64,000 nucleotides of DNA. It comes from Brevibacillus ruminantium (GTDB lineage Bacteria; Bacillota; Bacilli; Brevibacillales; Brevibacillaceae). Shown here in pieces: positions 1 through 8,196 of the stretch. The notes beneath the pieces are model-generated. The model did no database searches. It was not told where the DNA came from and was given only the letters and a program-made list of their open reading frames with translations. Both the position numbers and the translations under genes were made by a program. Location of the stretch: the NCBI RefSeq assembly GCF_023746555.1, contig NZ_CP098755.1, forward strand, positions 3,049,001 through 3,113,000, written 5' to 3'. Numbering within the stretch: the stretch's first letter is position 1; each line of letters opens with the position of its first letter.

Positions 1-267
1 CGCTTCTTGCAAGTCGATCCCGAGGGAATTCGCGAAGCAAAGAACAATGAAGAATACGTCGCCCAATTCTTCCTCGACGGTTTTTGCATCTTCATCCTTT
101 TTCTTTGGCTTCTCCCCGTAATAATGATTAATCTCTCGTGCCAGCTCGCCCACTTCTTCGCTCATCCGAGCCATCATCGCCAGTGGAGAAAAGTAACCCT
201 CTTTATACTGCGATATGTATTGATCTACTTCCTGCTGGATCTGCTCCAGCGTTTTGCGCTGATTCAT
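1..267 (-). CDS. ypjD: MazG-type nucleotide pyrophosphohydrolase, 3' end cut by window
   Basis: The first 89 codons are present; the gene runs off the left edge. MazG-family enzymes hydrolyse (d)NTPs to the monophosphate and pyrophosphate, a house-cleaning role. The metal-binding helix motifs are visible: SEEVGEL (about residues 34-40) and EEELGDVFF (about 67-75), the EExxE...ExxD arrangement of the all-alpha NTP pyrophosphatases. The start ATG at 265-267 follows AGGAG at a good distance. Its place beside ypjB/ypjA and the qcr operon matches B. subtilis ypjD, so the name rests on both motif and synteny. Confidence 0.8.
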   Translation of the reverse strand, partial: MNQRKTLEQIQQEVDQYISQYKEGYFSPLAMMARMSEEVGELAREINHYYGEKPKKKDEDAKTVEEELGDVFFIVLCFANSLGIDLQEA

Positions 268-362
268 CGGGACACTCCTTTGCTAGCCTAGTTTTGTCAT
301 TCTCTTTATCGTAACCGATCTAATGGCGTTTGCCAAATCTCAAATGTCGTTTTGCGGGCATA

Positions 363-394
363 TGGACATTTCCAACTGCCTTCCATTATAATGG
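363..394 (+). promoter_or_regulatory. Sigma-A-type promoter of the YitT gene overlapping a palindrome
   Basis: TGGACA (363-368), an 18-nt spacer and TATAAT (387-392) lie 85 nt before the YitT start. The -10 hexamer sits inside the perfect 12-bp palindrome CCATTATAATGG (383-394), so TATAAT reads on both strands; CTGCC (376-380) and GGCAG (393-397) add an outer dyad. It could be an operator or a divergent -10, since the MazG gene starts at 267 on the other strand. Confidence 0.5.
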
Positions 395-476
395 CAGTCG
401 TATACATCTGAGCAACGAATCAGACCAGTTACCATGTGACTTTTACGCGGTTTCGCCAGTAAGGGGAGAGTAAATT

Positions 477-1334
477 ATGAAGCTACGCTTGAAAAGCATT
501 CTGGCCATCATCATCGGCACTGCCATCATGGGATTCGGCATCAACGCCTTTAATATCCCCAACAACCTGGCAGAAGGCGGCATAACCGGAATCAGCATTT
601 TGATCAAGCTGCTGTTTCCCGACATTGACCAAGGTATCGTCTTTTTTGCGCTGAATATCCCACTGTTCATCCTGGGTTGGAAGGTTTTGGGGCGCATTTC
701 GTTTATTTACACCATTTTGGGAACCGTCTTTCTTTCCATATTCCTCTCCTTGTTTGAAGGTTTTTACCCCATGCCGATGCAGGACCGTCTGCTTGCTTCC
801 CTGTTTGCCGGCGTCGCTGTTGGTGTTGGTCTGGGGATAATCTTCCGTTATGATGGAACGACCGGCGGAGTGGACATCATCGCCCGTTTGCTGCAAAAGT
901 ATATGGGCGTCAGCATGGGGCGCACACTTTTTCTCGGAGATATGCTGGTGATTGGCGCATCCCTCTTTTACTTGAATATTGAAAGTGCCATGTACACCCT
1001 TGTCGCCGTGTTCGTGGCCGCTCGTGTGATTGACTTCTTTCAGGAAGGCGCCTACGCTGGAAAAGCACTCACCATCATTTCCGATCATGCCGAAGATATC
1101 GCCAAACAAATTCTGGAGCTGGGTCGCGGCGTGACGCTCCTGGCCGGAAAAGGAGCATTTTCCGGAGCTGACAAACAAGTGGTCTACGTCGTAGTCAGTC
1201 GAAACGAAGTGATGCGATTCAAGACAATCGTGCAAGAGATTGATCCCCATGCTTTTGTCATCGTCAACGACGTCCATGAGGTTTTGGGCGAAGGCTTTAC
1301 ATTCGACGAAAACAAACAGCCGCTTCGCACATAG
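477..1334 (+). CDS. YitT family integral membrane protein (DUF161 + DUF2179)
   Basis: A 285-residue protein with five hydrophobic segments in the first 175 residues (about 8-28, 46-68, 74-96, 103-126 and 150-172), followed by a soluble C-terminal domain (about 210-280) typical of the DUF2179 part of YitT proteins. GGxTGIS near residue 35 and DGTTGGVDI near residue 125 are the conserved glycine-rich loops of the family. No transport substrate is established for YitT proteins. The start ATG follows AAGGGGAGAG. The gene is single and faces the ypjB/ypjA pair, sharing a terminator with it; in B. subtilis the YitT paralogue YpjC holds this place. Confidence 0.85.
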   Translation: MKLRLKSILAIIIGTAIMGFGINAFNIPNNLAEGGITGISILIKLLFPDIDQGIVFFALNIPLFILGWKVLGRISFIYTILGTVFLSIFLSLFEGFYPMPMQDRLLASLFAGVAVGVGLGIIFRYDGTTGGVDIIARLLQKYMGVSMGRTLFLGDMLVIGASLFYLNIESAMYTLVAVFVAARVIDFFQEGAYAGKALTIISDHAEDIAKQILELGRGVTLLAGKGAFSGADKQVVYVVVSRNEVMRFKTIVQEIDPHAFVIVNDVHEVLGEGFTFDENKQPLRT

Positions 1335-1358
1335 ACGACAACTTTCCGAAAGTACAAG

Positions 1359-1402
1359 AAAACACCTCCCGATCTCTCATGGAGTTCGAGGAGGTGTTTT
1401 TG
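1359..1402. terminator. Bidirectional terminator between the YitT gene and ypjB
   Basis: AACACCTCC (1361-1369) pairs with GGAGGTGTT (1390-1398), with T-rich sequence after the stem on the plus strand and A-rich sequence before it. It serves the YitT gene (+) and probably ypjB (-). Confidence 0.8.
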
Positions 1403-1418
1403 GTTTACGGGACCTGCC

Positions 1419-2237
1419 TCAGGTAATCGGGCGGAATTGTCCCTTATACTTTTTCCAGGCCACGTATCCGAGGGTAACAATAACGGCTGTCATGATACTG
1501 ATCATCATGCCTACGGGCGAATCCTGCATAATCAGGTAGGCGATAGCGCTTCTGTCTTCCCCAATAAAGACGGACTGGGTGTTTGCATACAGCTCGCGCA
1601 ACTGGCTGCGTACGTGGTTCCATTCAATTTTGCTGTTTCTGATCTCCTTGGAAATCGCATCGTATGCCGTATCCAGCTTCCTCAGTTCACTCTCGGGCAG
1701 ATGAATCGTCATGGCCGGTCGGATCACCAGATACAAGCGAGAGTTTTCTTCAAATTGTTCGCGGAAATGGGGATAATCACGCTCGACTGCTGACTTCAGC
1801 AAATCCTGAAGCTGATTGGAAAAGGACTGGTAATACCCACGCCACATCGGCTGATGATCGTGTGTCAGCGCATCCACAACGACACGTACGCGAGTCGCGT
1901 GCCACAAGAGCTGTTGATCGTTTATCGCCTTGCTGTTCAGATTGTTTCGAGCAGCCAAGATGGACTGGGTGACCGCATTAAGACTCTCGATCCTGATGGT
2001 ATTCGGCAGTTTTTGATGCGGGAATCGTTCAGCCAGTATCTGGATTTGTTGTTGTGACTGTTCGAGATCTCCCTTTTGGGCAGCCATCCATAACCGGTGG
2101 GCTATTTCATCCAGCTCGGCTAGCTGCTGCTCCTCTGCCGGCCGGGCAAGTTTCGTCACCAAAGCGTGAATCGGCCAGGAGAGCATTAGGCCAAAGACCA
2201 GGAAGAACAGCAAAAACCGGATGTTTTTTTTCAACAC
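1419..2237 (-). CDS. ypjB: Sporulation protein YpjB
   Basis: A 272-residue protein with an N-terminal signal or anchor segment (about 5-26), a charged helical extracytoplasmic domain, and a second hydrophobic helix near the C-terminus (about 240-260) ending in a lysine-rich tail. This two-anchor plan and the qcr-adjacent position match the YpjB family, whose B. subtilis member is linked to sporulation by expression. The start is GTG: GGAGGG lies 5-6 nt before it and no in-frame ATG lies nearby. ypjA is 46 nt upstream on the same strand, so the two are probably co-transcribed. The function is not known in molecular terms. Confidence 0.8.
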   Translation of the reverse strand: MLKKNIRFLLFFLVFGLMLSWPIHALVTKLARPAEEQQLAELDEIAHRLWMAAQKGDLEQSQQQIQILAERFPHQKLPNTIRIESLNAVTQSILAARNNLNSKAINDQQLLWHATRVRVVVDALTHDHQPMWRGYYQSFSNQLQDLLKSAVERDYPHFREQFEENSRLYLVIRPAMTIHLPESELRKLDTAYDAISKEIRNSKIEWNHVRSQLRELYANTQSVFIGEDRSAIAYLIMQDSPVGMMISIMTAVIVTLGYVAWKKYKGQFRPIT

Positions 2238-2283
2238 AAAAACCCTCCTTCCCTTAGTACAACCTATGGAAAGGAGGAGATGA

Positions 2284-2889
2284 TTAGACCTTGTTTATTT
2301 CACTGCCGAATCTCATGTTGGTATACCAAATCACCGCGATCGATATGATGCTGAGCAGCACCGTGCAAAAACCGATGATACCCGTATAGGGGTCCAGAAC
2401 GCTTGGCAGCCACGGATGCGTGTTCATCACGTAATCAAGAAAATCGTTGTTCAGCGTCCAAAGTGCGGTAATTCCTACCGGCAACCAGCTCAATTTGTAG
2501 AAACGGGCATACAGCACAGATTCGGCAGCCATTCCTGTATGGGAAACCAAAAGCATGACATCCGTCCAGCGAATGGGATTCCCCATCATCCAACCGGCGA
2601 GGATAATTCCCACAGCCCAAACACCGTATTTAAAATTGGTGATGCCCGCAAGAGCTTCCAATACAGGAATGTGGCGCCCCATCAAATAGGTGAGCAACAC
2701 TAAGGTAAACAAACCACTGCCTGTCGGACTGTCCGGAACAAACACACGAAGATATGCCGGTGTTTCTGCGAGCTGATTGCCATACCAGATGAATCCATAT
2801 ATGGTTCCAAGCAGATTGACGACAAACAGGGTCCAGAGAAACCATCTCTTTCCCAGCGACTGCACAAACCACTCCCATAACAAGCTCAT
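2284..2889 (-). CDS. ypjA: DUF1405 membrane protein YpjA
   Basis: A 201-residue protein, mostly hydrophobic, with five or six predicted membrane helices. The order WxLFxxNLxGTxYGFxWY near the N-terminus and the TLNNDFLDY segment near residue 145 fit DUF1405 proteins (YpjA). No enzymatic motif is visible and no function is established. It follows qcrC after a terminator and is itself followed by ypjB at 46 nt. The start ATG has GGGAGA about 9 nt upstream. Confidence 0.8.
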   Translation of the reverse strand: MSLLWEWFVQSLGKRWFLWTLFVVNLLGTIYGFIWYGNQLAETPAYLRVFVPDSPTGSGLFTLVLLTYLMGRHIPVLEALAGITNFKYGVWAVGIILAGWMMGNPIRWTDVMLLVSHTGMAAESVLYARFYKLSWLPVGITALWTLNNDFLDYVMNTHPWLPSVLDPYTGIIGFCTVLLSIISIAVIWYTNMRFGSEINKV

Positions 2890-2922
2890 GAAAATCGTCT
2901 CCCGCTTTATTCGCCTCTAAAG

Positions 2923-2954
2923 AAAAAGCTGACCGAACGTCAGTCAGCTTTTTC
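2923..2954 (-). terminator. Terminator of the qcrABC operon
   Basis: On the minus strand AAAGCTGACTGACG folds onto GGTCAGCTTTTTC. The stem AAAGCTGAC/GTCAGCTTT with a T-run lies just after the qcrC stop and before ypjA. Confidence 0.85.
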
Positions 2955-2963
2955 CCATTTTGC

Positions 2964-3752
2964 TTATTTCAAGGATGCCAGGTATTCAGCCACTTTTTGG
3001 ATTTCTGCTTCATCCTTAATCATACCGCCTGGCATATTTCCTTTACCGTTCTTAATGATTTCAGCAATCTGTGCAGCATCCAGATCGCTTCCGATCTTCT
3101 GCAGATTCGGCCCCATGCCGCCTTCCATGTTATTACCGTGGCAGCTCTTGCAGCTTGCTTGTGCAGTCCAGACAGCATCTGCTTTAAAGCCAGAGTCTGC
3201 CGGCGCCGGAGCAGCTGCTTGGTTACCGCCACCGCCGCTTCCACCTTTGCTGGCACTATGCTTCAGAGAATGCTCATGGTCTGCTGCCCATGTCAGGTAA
3301 AAGATACCGACCAATGCAGTCAGCATCAGGCCTGTTGCAACCGGGCGGCGAGACGGACGGCGTTCTTTGCCAGTGTCAAGCCATGGAGCAAGCATCAGAG
3401 AACCAAAGGCAATACCCGGAATGATCACGGTGCCCAAGACCACCCAATCCCCTGCAGCCCAAGGATATTTGAGCATTTGGTAGAGGAACAGGAAGTACCA
3501 GTCAGGCAATGGAACGAACGAGGTATCGTTCGGGTTTGCCATATCAGTCAATGGCGACGGATGAGATACCGTCAGAACCAAAAAACCAACCAGACAAACT
3601 GCTGCCACCATCCATTCTTTCAGCAGGAAGTTCGGCCAGAAAGGCTCTGTTTTTCCCGGAAAGTCGGAGTAGGATGGAGAAATGTTAGGAATACGCTTCG
3701 CCGATATCCGAGAGTCTCCGACGAAGGTAGCATCTTTATCGTGTTTAGCCAT
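2964..3752 (-). CDS. qcrC: Menaquinol:cytochrome c reductase cytochrome b/c subunit QcrC
   Basis: A 262-residue fusion of a subunit IV-like membrane part and a C-terminal cytochrome c domain, as in the Bacillus bc complex. The N-terminal part has three hydrophobic helices (about 48-66, 103-125, 142-158) that complete cytochrome b. A glycine/alanine-rich linker follows, then the heme-binding CKSCH motif near residue 200 and a methionine-containing GNMPGG segment near 243 that can supply the sixth heme ligand. The complex moves electrons from menaquinol to cytochrome c across the membrane. RBS GGAGGG; it follows qcrB after 29 nt. Confidence 0.95.
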   Translation of the reverse strand: MAKHDKDATFVGDSRISAKRIPNISPSYSDFPGKTEPFWPNFLLKEWMVAAVCLVGFLVLTVSHPSPLTDMANPNDTSFVPLPDWYFLFLYQMLKYPWAAGDWVVLGTVIIPGIAFGSLMLAPWLDTGKERRPSRRPVATGLMLTALVGIFYLTWAADHEHSLKHSASKGGSGGGGNQAAAPAPADSGFKADAVWTAQASCKSCHGNNMEGGMGPNLQKIGSDLDAAQIAEIIKNGKGNMPGGMIKDEAEIQKVAEYLASLK

Positions 3753-3781
3753 GCTATTCCCTCCTTAGGTTTCGAAAACTC

Positions 3782-4453
3782 TTATAGTGGTCCGGAAATA
3801 CCTTGAGCGCGAATCATAACAAAGTGAGCTCCCAGAAGTCCAAGCAGTGCGCCCGGCAGGAAGAACACGTGGATTGCAAAGAAGCGGGACAGTGTGGTTG
3901 CACCTACGATGTCTCCACCTGTCAACAGTGTTTTTGCGTAAGGTCCAATCAGCGGCACGGAGTTGGCAATCTCCAAGCCTACCTTGGTCGCGAAGTAAGC
4001 GGTGTTATCCCAAGGAAGCAGATAACCGGTAAATCCGAGACCGAGCATGACGAAGAAAATCAGTACGCCTACTACCCAGTTCAATTCACGCGGTTTTTTG
4101 TATGCGCCAGTAAAGAATACACGCAACGTATGTAGGAACATCATGACGATAACCAAGCTGGCTCCCCAGTGATGCATACCACGGACGATAACCCCGAAGG
4201 CTACTTCGTTTTGCAGGTATTTCACAGACTCATACGCGTTGATGATATCTGGTACGTAGTACATAGTCAGGAACATACCAGACAGGATTTGAATGACTGT
4301 AATAAAGAATGTCAGTCCGCCAAAGCAGTACACAAAGGCAGAGAAATGGTGAGCAGGGTTTACGTGCTCGGGAACTTCATGGTCTGCCAAGTCCCGCCAC
4401 ATCGGAGTGATGTTTAATCGCTCGTCTACCCAGTCATACATTTTTTGCATCAT
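3782..4453 (-). CDS. qcrB: Menaquinol:cytochrome c reductase cytochrome b6 subunit QcrB
   Basis: A 223-residue cytochrome b6-type protein with four membrane helices and the paired heme histidines (RGMHHWG near 90 and FLHTLRVF near 105; HVFFLP near 195). It carries two b hemes and, typically for this family, a covalently bound c-type heme. The frame extends to a GTG at 4462, but that codon overlaps the GGGGGTGA Shine-Dalgarno sequence; the ATG at 4451-4453 has good spacing and begins 1 nt after the qcrA stop, giving the usual length. It sits in the qcrA-qcrB-qcrC order. Confidence 0.95.
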   Translation of the reverse strand: MMQKMYDWVDERLNITPMWRDLADHEVPEHVNPAHHFSAFVYCFGGLTFFITVIQILSGMFLTMYYVPDIINAYESVKYLQNEVAFGVIVRGMHHWGASLVIVMMFLHTLRVFFTGAYKKPRELNWVVGVLIFFVMLGLGFTGYLLPWDNTAYFATKVGLEIANSVPLIGPYAKTLLTGGDIVGATTLSRFFAIHVFFLPGALLGLLGAHFVMIRAQGISGPL

Positions 4454-4454
4454 G

Positions 4455-4973
4455 TTAGTCACTCACCCCCGGACGTAGATTTGGTTTCAGTTTGCCCAGA
4501 TAGAGCTTGCCGTCTTTTACCTCTGTCTCGTATTCGTCGAGGGATGCAGTCGGCGGAGTGTTCAGGATGTGTGCCCCTTCAATGTTATAGCGTCCAAGGT
4601 GGCACGGGCAGAAATACTCGTTTGGCTTACCAGATGGGTCATTCCAGTTTACGGTGCACCCCAAGTGCTTACAAATTGGTGACAGTGCGAGAATTTCGCC
4701 TTTGTCGTTCTTTGTCACCCATGCAGACAAGGTCGAATCGGCTTCATACCAACCGTCCTTGGTATGTACCTTAAATTCAACTCGCTTCGGCTCGGGACCA
4801 AATTCATCCACGCTGCCAACAGCTACTGTATCTCCACCCGCATGGCCCTTGAGCAAGGGGTCGACCGCAAAACGGATCATAGGTGTGATCATACCCGCAG
4901 CAAGGAACCCGCCAGTTCCCATGAGTGCGTAGTTTAGAAATGTTCGTCTGGAAATTTCTTGTTTGTCGCCCAT
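4455..4973 (-). CDS. qcrA: Menaquinol:cytochrome c reductase Rieske iron-sulfur subunit QcrA
   Basis: A 172-residue protein with a Tat-like N-terminus (SRRTFLN at 9-15) and a membrane helix, followed by the Rieske fold. The two cluster-binding boxes are CKHLGC (about 107) and CPCHLGRY (about 127), giving two cysteine and two histidine ligands plus the disulfide pair. It is first in the operon, with RBS AAGGAGG 10 nt upstream and a strong promoter at 5049-5077. Confidence 0.95.
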   Translation of the reverse strand: MGDKQEISRRTFLNYALMGTGGFLAAGMITPMIRFAVDPLLKGHAGGDTVAVGSVDEFGPEPKRVEFKVHTKDGWYEADSTLSAWVTKNDKGEILALSPICKHLGCTVNWNDPSGKPNEYFCPCHLGRYNIEGAHILNTPPTASLDEYETEVKDGKLYLGKLKPNLRPGVSD

Positions 4974-5048
4974 CTCTATTTTCCCTCCTTATCCTGTAGA
5001 ATCGCACAACGATGGCTTTTTACATACATATACACTAGGTCAATCCCA

Positions 5049-5077
5049 ATCATAGCTAACCCCTAAAAAGATGTCAA
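5049..5077 (-). promoter_or_regulatory. Sigma-A promoter of qcrABC
   Basis: On the minus strand TTGACA (5072-5077), a 17-nt spacer and TATGAT (5049-5054) lie about 75 nt before qcrA. The 200-nt gap around it holds nothing else I recognise. Confidence 0.8.
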
Positions 5078-5179
5078 GAATGTCCAAGGGACGTGCCGCA
5101 TGGCAATCCCTCCAGTAGATGAGATTGTTACCATTTTGTCAAAAATGGCAGCTGCCTCGTTGATTTTTATAGTCTCTCC

Positions 5180-5204
5180 CAAAAAAACAAGGGCTATCGC
5201 CCCT
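5180..5204 (-). terminator. Terminator after the ypiF-like gene
   Basis: AGGGGC-GATA-GCCCTT followed by GTTTTTTT on the minus strand; the stop codon of the DUF2487 gene lies at the base of the stem. Confidence 0.85.
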
Positions 5205-5610
5205 ATTTCGCCTGCCAGATTCGAATGATTTCTTTCGCCAAAATATCGACGGTTACATCAAATCGCAGAGCAGAGTCGAGCTCCTCATCGCCCACTGTCA
5301 AATGATGCACATTTTGCTGCTTTTCACTGATCTGATCCCCTTGAAAATGAAGGCAGATGCGATGGACAAACCCATCTGGAAGGCCTTGGACTCCCGGTTC
5401 ACTTGCGAATTTGTAACAGACCGGGAACAAAAGGACCCTCCCTTTCAGCTTTTGCTCAATGGAAGCAGCCAGATTCATCAAATAGGTCATACGCAGCACA
5501 TGTTCCTGTACCTCCAGCTCGGGCCGATACAAATAAAGAGGGAGCAGCGCAGTGTCCACAAAGGGACGTAGCTCCTCCCATTTTTCCATTTCCTGCACGT
5601 TCCATTGCAT
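5203..5610 (-). CDS. ypiF: DUF2487 family protein (YpiF-like)
   Basis: A 135-residue protein. The N-terminal stretch with WEELRPFVDTALLPLYLY and the place beside qcrA match YpiF/DUF2487, whose function is unknown. The start ATG at 5608-5610 has GAGGAG 6 nt before it. The frame is open for 24 more codons upstream but without an RBS, so the shorter form is given. It ends an operon with the IDEAL-domain gene and the two genes above that. Confidence 0.75.
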   Translation of the reverse strand: MQWNVQEMEKWEELRPFVDTALLPLYLYRPELEVQEHVLRMTYLMNLAASIEQKLKGRVLLFPVCYKFASEPGVQGLPDGFVHRICLHFQGDQISEKQQNVHHLTVGDEELDSALRFDVTVDILAKEIIRIWQAK

Positions 5611-5694
5611 CGCAGTCTCCTCTTTTCCTATGATATCGGAAACTAGCGTATCACGAAATCTGCGCAGCAGGCAATTCCTCATCCCGCGCTTGGG

Positions 5695-5910
5695 TTATGC
5701 CTCCTCGTAGGCCATAATCTCGCGCAATTCCGTTGTCAATTCCAAAAAACGTTCCTTATTTTTTTCAGCCAGGGCAACATCAATTTCCTGATACAAGGTT
5801 CGTTTACGATAGAGCCGCACCTGCTCGTCAATAAGCATTTCCGAAAGCAATCCTGATACCTGTTGATTGTTGCTTCCATAGGTGTTGGAGTAAAAATTGG
5901 GCCATTCCAT
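5695..5910 (-). CDS. Small IDEAL-domain protein
   Basis: About 71 residues. The C-terminal half, with the helix LYQEIDVALAEKNKERFLEL, fits the IDEAL domain, a short helical module found at the C-terminus of YpiB (UPF0302) in Bacillus. Here the large YpiB N-terminal domain is absent. Of two in-frame ATGs, the second (5908-5910) is preferred: AGTGAGGG is 6 nt from it but touches the first. It starts 9 nt after the stop of the gene upstream, so they are co-transcribed. The function is not known. Confidence 0.65.
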   Translation of the reverse strand: MEWPNFYSNTYGSNNQQVSGLLSEMLIDEQVRLYRKRTLYQEIDVALAEKNKERFLELTTELREIMAYEEA

Positions 5911-5919
5911 GCACATCCC

Positions 5920-7038
5920 TCACTTCAATAAAATGGTGGTTTCTGTAAAGCCGTTATATTTTCGGAGCCACGACTGGCTGGCGTAGGTTCCCGAGTAGAT
6001 CCACTCTCCTTCGTCCACCTGCCCCACCCGAATCAGACCGAGATGCACCATCATTTTTAAAATGCGATTGACCAGAACACTATGGGGTTCATCGTAGTAA
6101 AAAGCGCGAATCCACGGCTGCAGACTTCTAATAAGCTCAGACTGACTGACCCAGCCGTTTGCCGCCATCATCGGGATGAGCTGAACAAGCATCGGCAGGT
6201 TGGGTATGGCCCGTTTGTACAGACTGATCCAAAAACGAATGACCTCATGGTACAGAGCATCGCTATAAGATTGGGCAAGCCGTTCCCCGCCCTCATCCGA
6301 AAGGCTGACCTGTCCGGGGACTTCCTCAATCCACCGCTGGTAATAGCAAAAGTCGTAAATCAGTGAAAACCTGTCCGGATACAGATCGAAGTGAAGTCCA
6401 TAACCAAAGCGCCATTTCTGGGGCAACAACGGTTCTTCTTTTACCTGCAAAAATTGAAATAGCTGCTGCTGGTAACGCTTGTACATCCCGCCGTCTGCCG
6501 TAAGCGGAACTGGCTCTCTCTGCAGAAATTGCAAAAATTGCATGATATCATCGACGAGTGCTGTCCCCTCGTCCCGATACGCCTCTGGTTCGGACAAAAA
6601 GGGCTTCGCCTCTGCTTGCCATTTTCTGAGCCATGCCGAAAGCAGCGGCTCCCGTATGTCCTGGGGAACCTGATATTGACCGACAGCTCTTGTTTTTGCA
6701 GGAAAAATCCAGCCTCGCTTCATGGCTTGAGCGATAAATTTTCTCGCTTCTTCTTGCTTGCGCTCCTTCCTCGCTTCCAGCGCAACCCCTGCTTTCGCCA
6801 ACAGATCTTCCAGAGACATTTCTGTACGTTTGTCCAGAAACAGGAGCAGGAAAAAATGCGATTCCTCAGAAGACAGCTGCTCCATTTCCCGTGCGATAAT
6901 CTCCCTATGGCGCAAATTGGACAAAAGCGAAGTAATTAATTCGTTTTTTGAATTTGGATTGCACTCGCAACCGTAGTGATTGGCCATCTGATGGAGTTGC
7001 CGGATGTCGGTGTAGACCATGATCTCAGCCAAGTTCAT
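5920..7038 (-). CDS. Uncharacterised 372-residue protein with winged-helix-like segments
   Basis: Not recognised with certainty. The N-terminal 60 residues (DIRQLHQMANHYGC, KNELITSLLSNL) look like a small SAP/Rho-N type helical module. The rest is all-helical with repeated WH-like blocks (about 90-125 and 295-345, the latter ending in LGLIRVGQVDEGEWIY). This layout recalls the helicase-associated C-terminal proteins described as XPB/Ssl2-like, but no helicase motif or Walker A is present. It lies between the TPR gene and the IDEAL gene in one operon. The start ATG follows AAGGAAGGG. No B. subtilis gene occupies this position. Confidence 0.6.
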   Translation of the reverse strand: MNLAEIMVYTDIRQLHQMANHYGCECNPNSKNELITSLLSNLRHREIIAREMEQLSSEESHFFLLLFLDKRTEMSLEDLLAKAGVALEARKERKQEEARKFIAQAMKRGWIFPAKTRAVGQYQVPQDIREPLLSAWLRKWQAEAKPFLSEPEAYRDEGTALVDDIMQFLQFLQREPVPLTADGGMYKRYQQQLFQFLQVKEEPLLPQKWRFGYGLHFDLYPDRFSLIYDFCYYQRWIEEVPGQVSLSDEGGERLAQSYSDALYHEVIRFWISLYKRAIPNLPMLVQLIPMMAANGWVSQSELIRSLQPWIRAFYYDEPHSVLVNRILKMMVHLGLIRVGQVDEGEWIYSGTYASQSWLRKYNGFTETTILLK

Positions 7039-7142
7039 CTGGGCATCCCTTCCTTGGTCGAAGGTTTTTGTTACCCACCATTCTTGCCAGATTCCGGCAA
7101 AATAAACAGGAAGCCACGATTGTGACTTCCCATCCCCTGACT

Positions 7143-8081
7143 CTATTCTTCTTCGGTATTCCAGTCATCCAGCAATTTTTGATACGTTTTTACATCGTCA
7201 TAGCGCCCCGCCTGTGTCAACAGCGCAACCAGTCTGCGGATCTGGTCCAGATCAAAACCGGACAGCTCGACGTATTGCTCAAGCGCTTCTATTGCTTTCT
7301 CTGTCTTTCCTTGTGACAAATAGATATCGGCTGACAAAGGATATCCCGCCACGTACTCTTCATCCAAAGCCAATAAGCTGCCTACAAATGATTGAGCCTC
7401 TTCGAGCTTGCCCGTATGGAATGCCATCATGGCGCAGCCGTAGAAAATTTCAGCACTCTGCTGCTGCTCCAGCGCGTGTTGAAACAGGTGATACGCCTGT
7501 TCAAACTCCCCATTTTGAGCCAATACCCGCGCTTTGGATAAAATCAGATCGACACTTTGCTCGCCTGCTTCATCGAGAGCTTGCATCGCTTCGTCATCTT
7601 TTCCGATCTGAAAATACATGTTGCCCAGCGCTGTCAGAATTTCCTTGTTTTTGGGGTCCTTTTTCCGCGCTTGTTCCAAGTACTTGATGGCGACCTCATC
7701 AAGCCCCTGCATCGCATAGAGATCCGTTAACAATAAATCCAGGCGGAGATTTTCCTCGCCTGTTTCCACCAACTCGTACAAGATGGTCTGGGCTGTGTCA
7801 AAATCGTTTCCGTCGAGAGCAATTTCAGCCAAAAGCAGTTGACACTCCTGTCTCAGGGAAGGCTCCAGATCAGAGTTGCGTCGCAAAATATCTTGCAATA
7901 ATTGCTCGGCTTCGTTCAAATGGCCAAAACGATACCACACCTCTGCCAGGTACAGCATGACTTCGGGAAGCTCCCTTCCGTGCTCCTGCACCTTTTTTAA
8001 GGCCTGCAAGCCCAGCTCTAGTTCATCGTTTTCGATCCGTTTGATTGCCTCATCAATTACGTACAGCCATTGTTTGGTCAT
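7143..8081 (-). CDS. ypiA: Tetratricopeptide-repeat protein YpiA
   Basis: A 312-residue protein made almost entirely of TPR helices: 34-residue repeats with the A-x3-G/A-x-Y pattern run from about residue 12 to 300 (for example ALTALGNMYFQIGKDDEAMQ near 165 and YLAEVWYRFGHLNEAEQLL near 40). No catalytic residues are visible, so it should be a protein-interaction scaffold. The position one block before aroA and next to the qcr region matches B. subtilis ypiA. The ATG at 8079-8081 follows GAGGTGA at proper spacing; an upstream GTG overlaps that sequence. Confidence 0.8.
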   Translation of the reverse strand: MTKQWLYVIDEAIKRIENDELELGLQALKKVQEHGRELPEVMLYLAEVWYRFGHLNEAEQLLQDILRRNSDLEPSLRQECQLLLAEIALDGNDFDTAQTILYELVETGEENLRLDLLLTDLYAMQGLDEVAIKYLEQARKKDPKNKEILTALGNMYFQIGKDDEAMQALDEAGEQSVDLILSKARVLAQNGEFEQAYHLFQHALEQQQSAEIFYGCAMMAFHTGKLEEAQSFVGSLLALDEEYVAGYPLSADIYLSQGKTEKAIEALEQYVELSGFDLDQIRRLVALLTQAGRYDDVKTYQKLLDDWNTEEE

Positions 8082-8136
8082 ATCGTTCACCTCATATGTA
8101 TCTTCGCCTTGCCATTGTCCTCATTTACGAAGAGCC

Positions 8137-8163
8137 GCAAAAGACCGTCCGTAGACGGTCTTC
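8137..8163 (-). terminator. Terminator after the anti-sigma gene
   Basis: AAGACCGTC-TACG-GACGGTCTT followed by a short T-run on the minus strand, between the anti-sigma stop and ypiA. Confidence 0.7.
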
Positions 8164-8196
8164 CTGATCCCATTCTTTCCTATTCAGGATAATACA

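Noticed and set aside
483-1277. 264-codon minus-strand frame opposite the YitT gene, rich in His and Asp.
   Set aside because: Composition is the antisense image of a hydrophobic protein; no RBS and no conserved motif.
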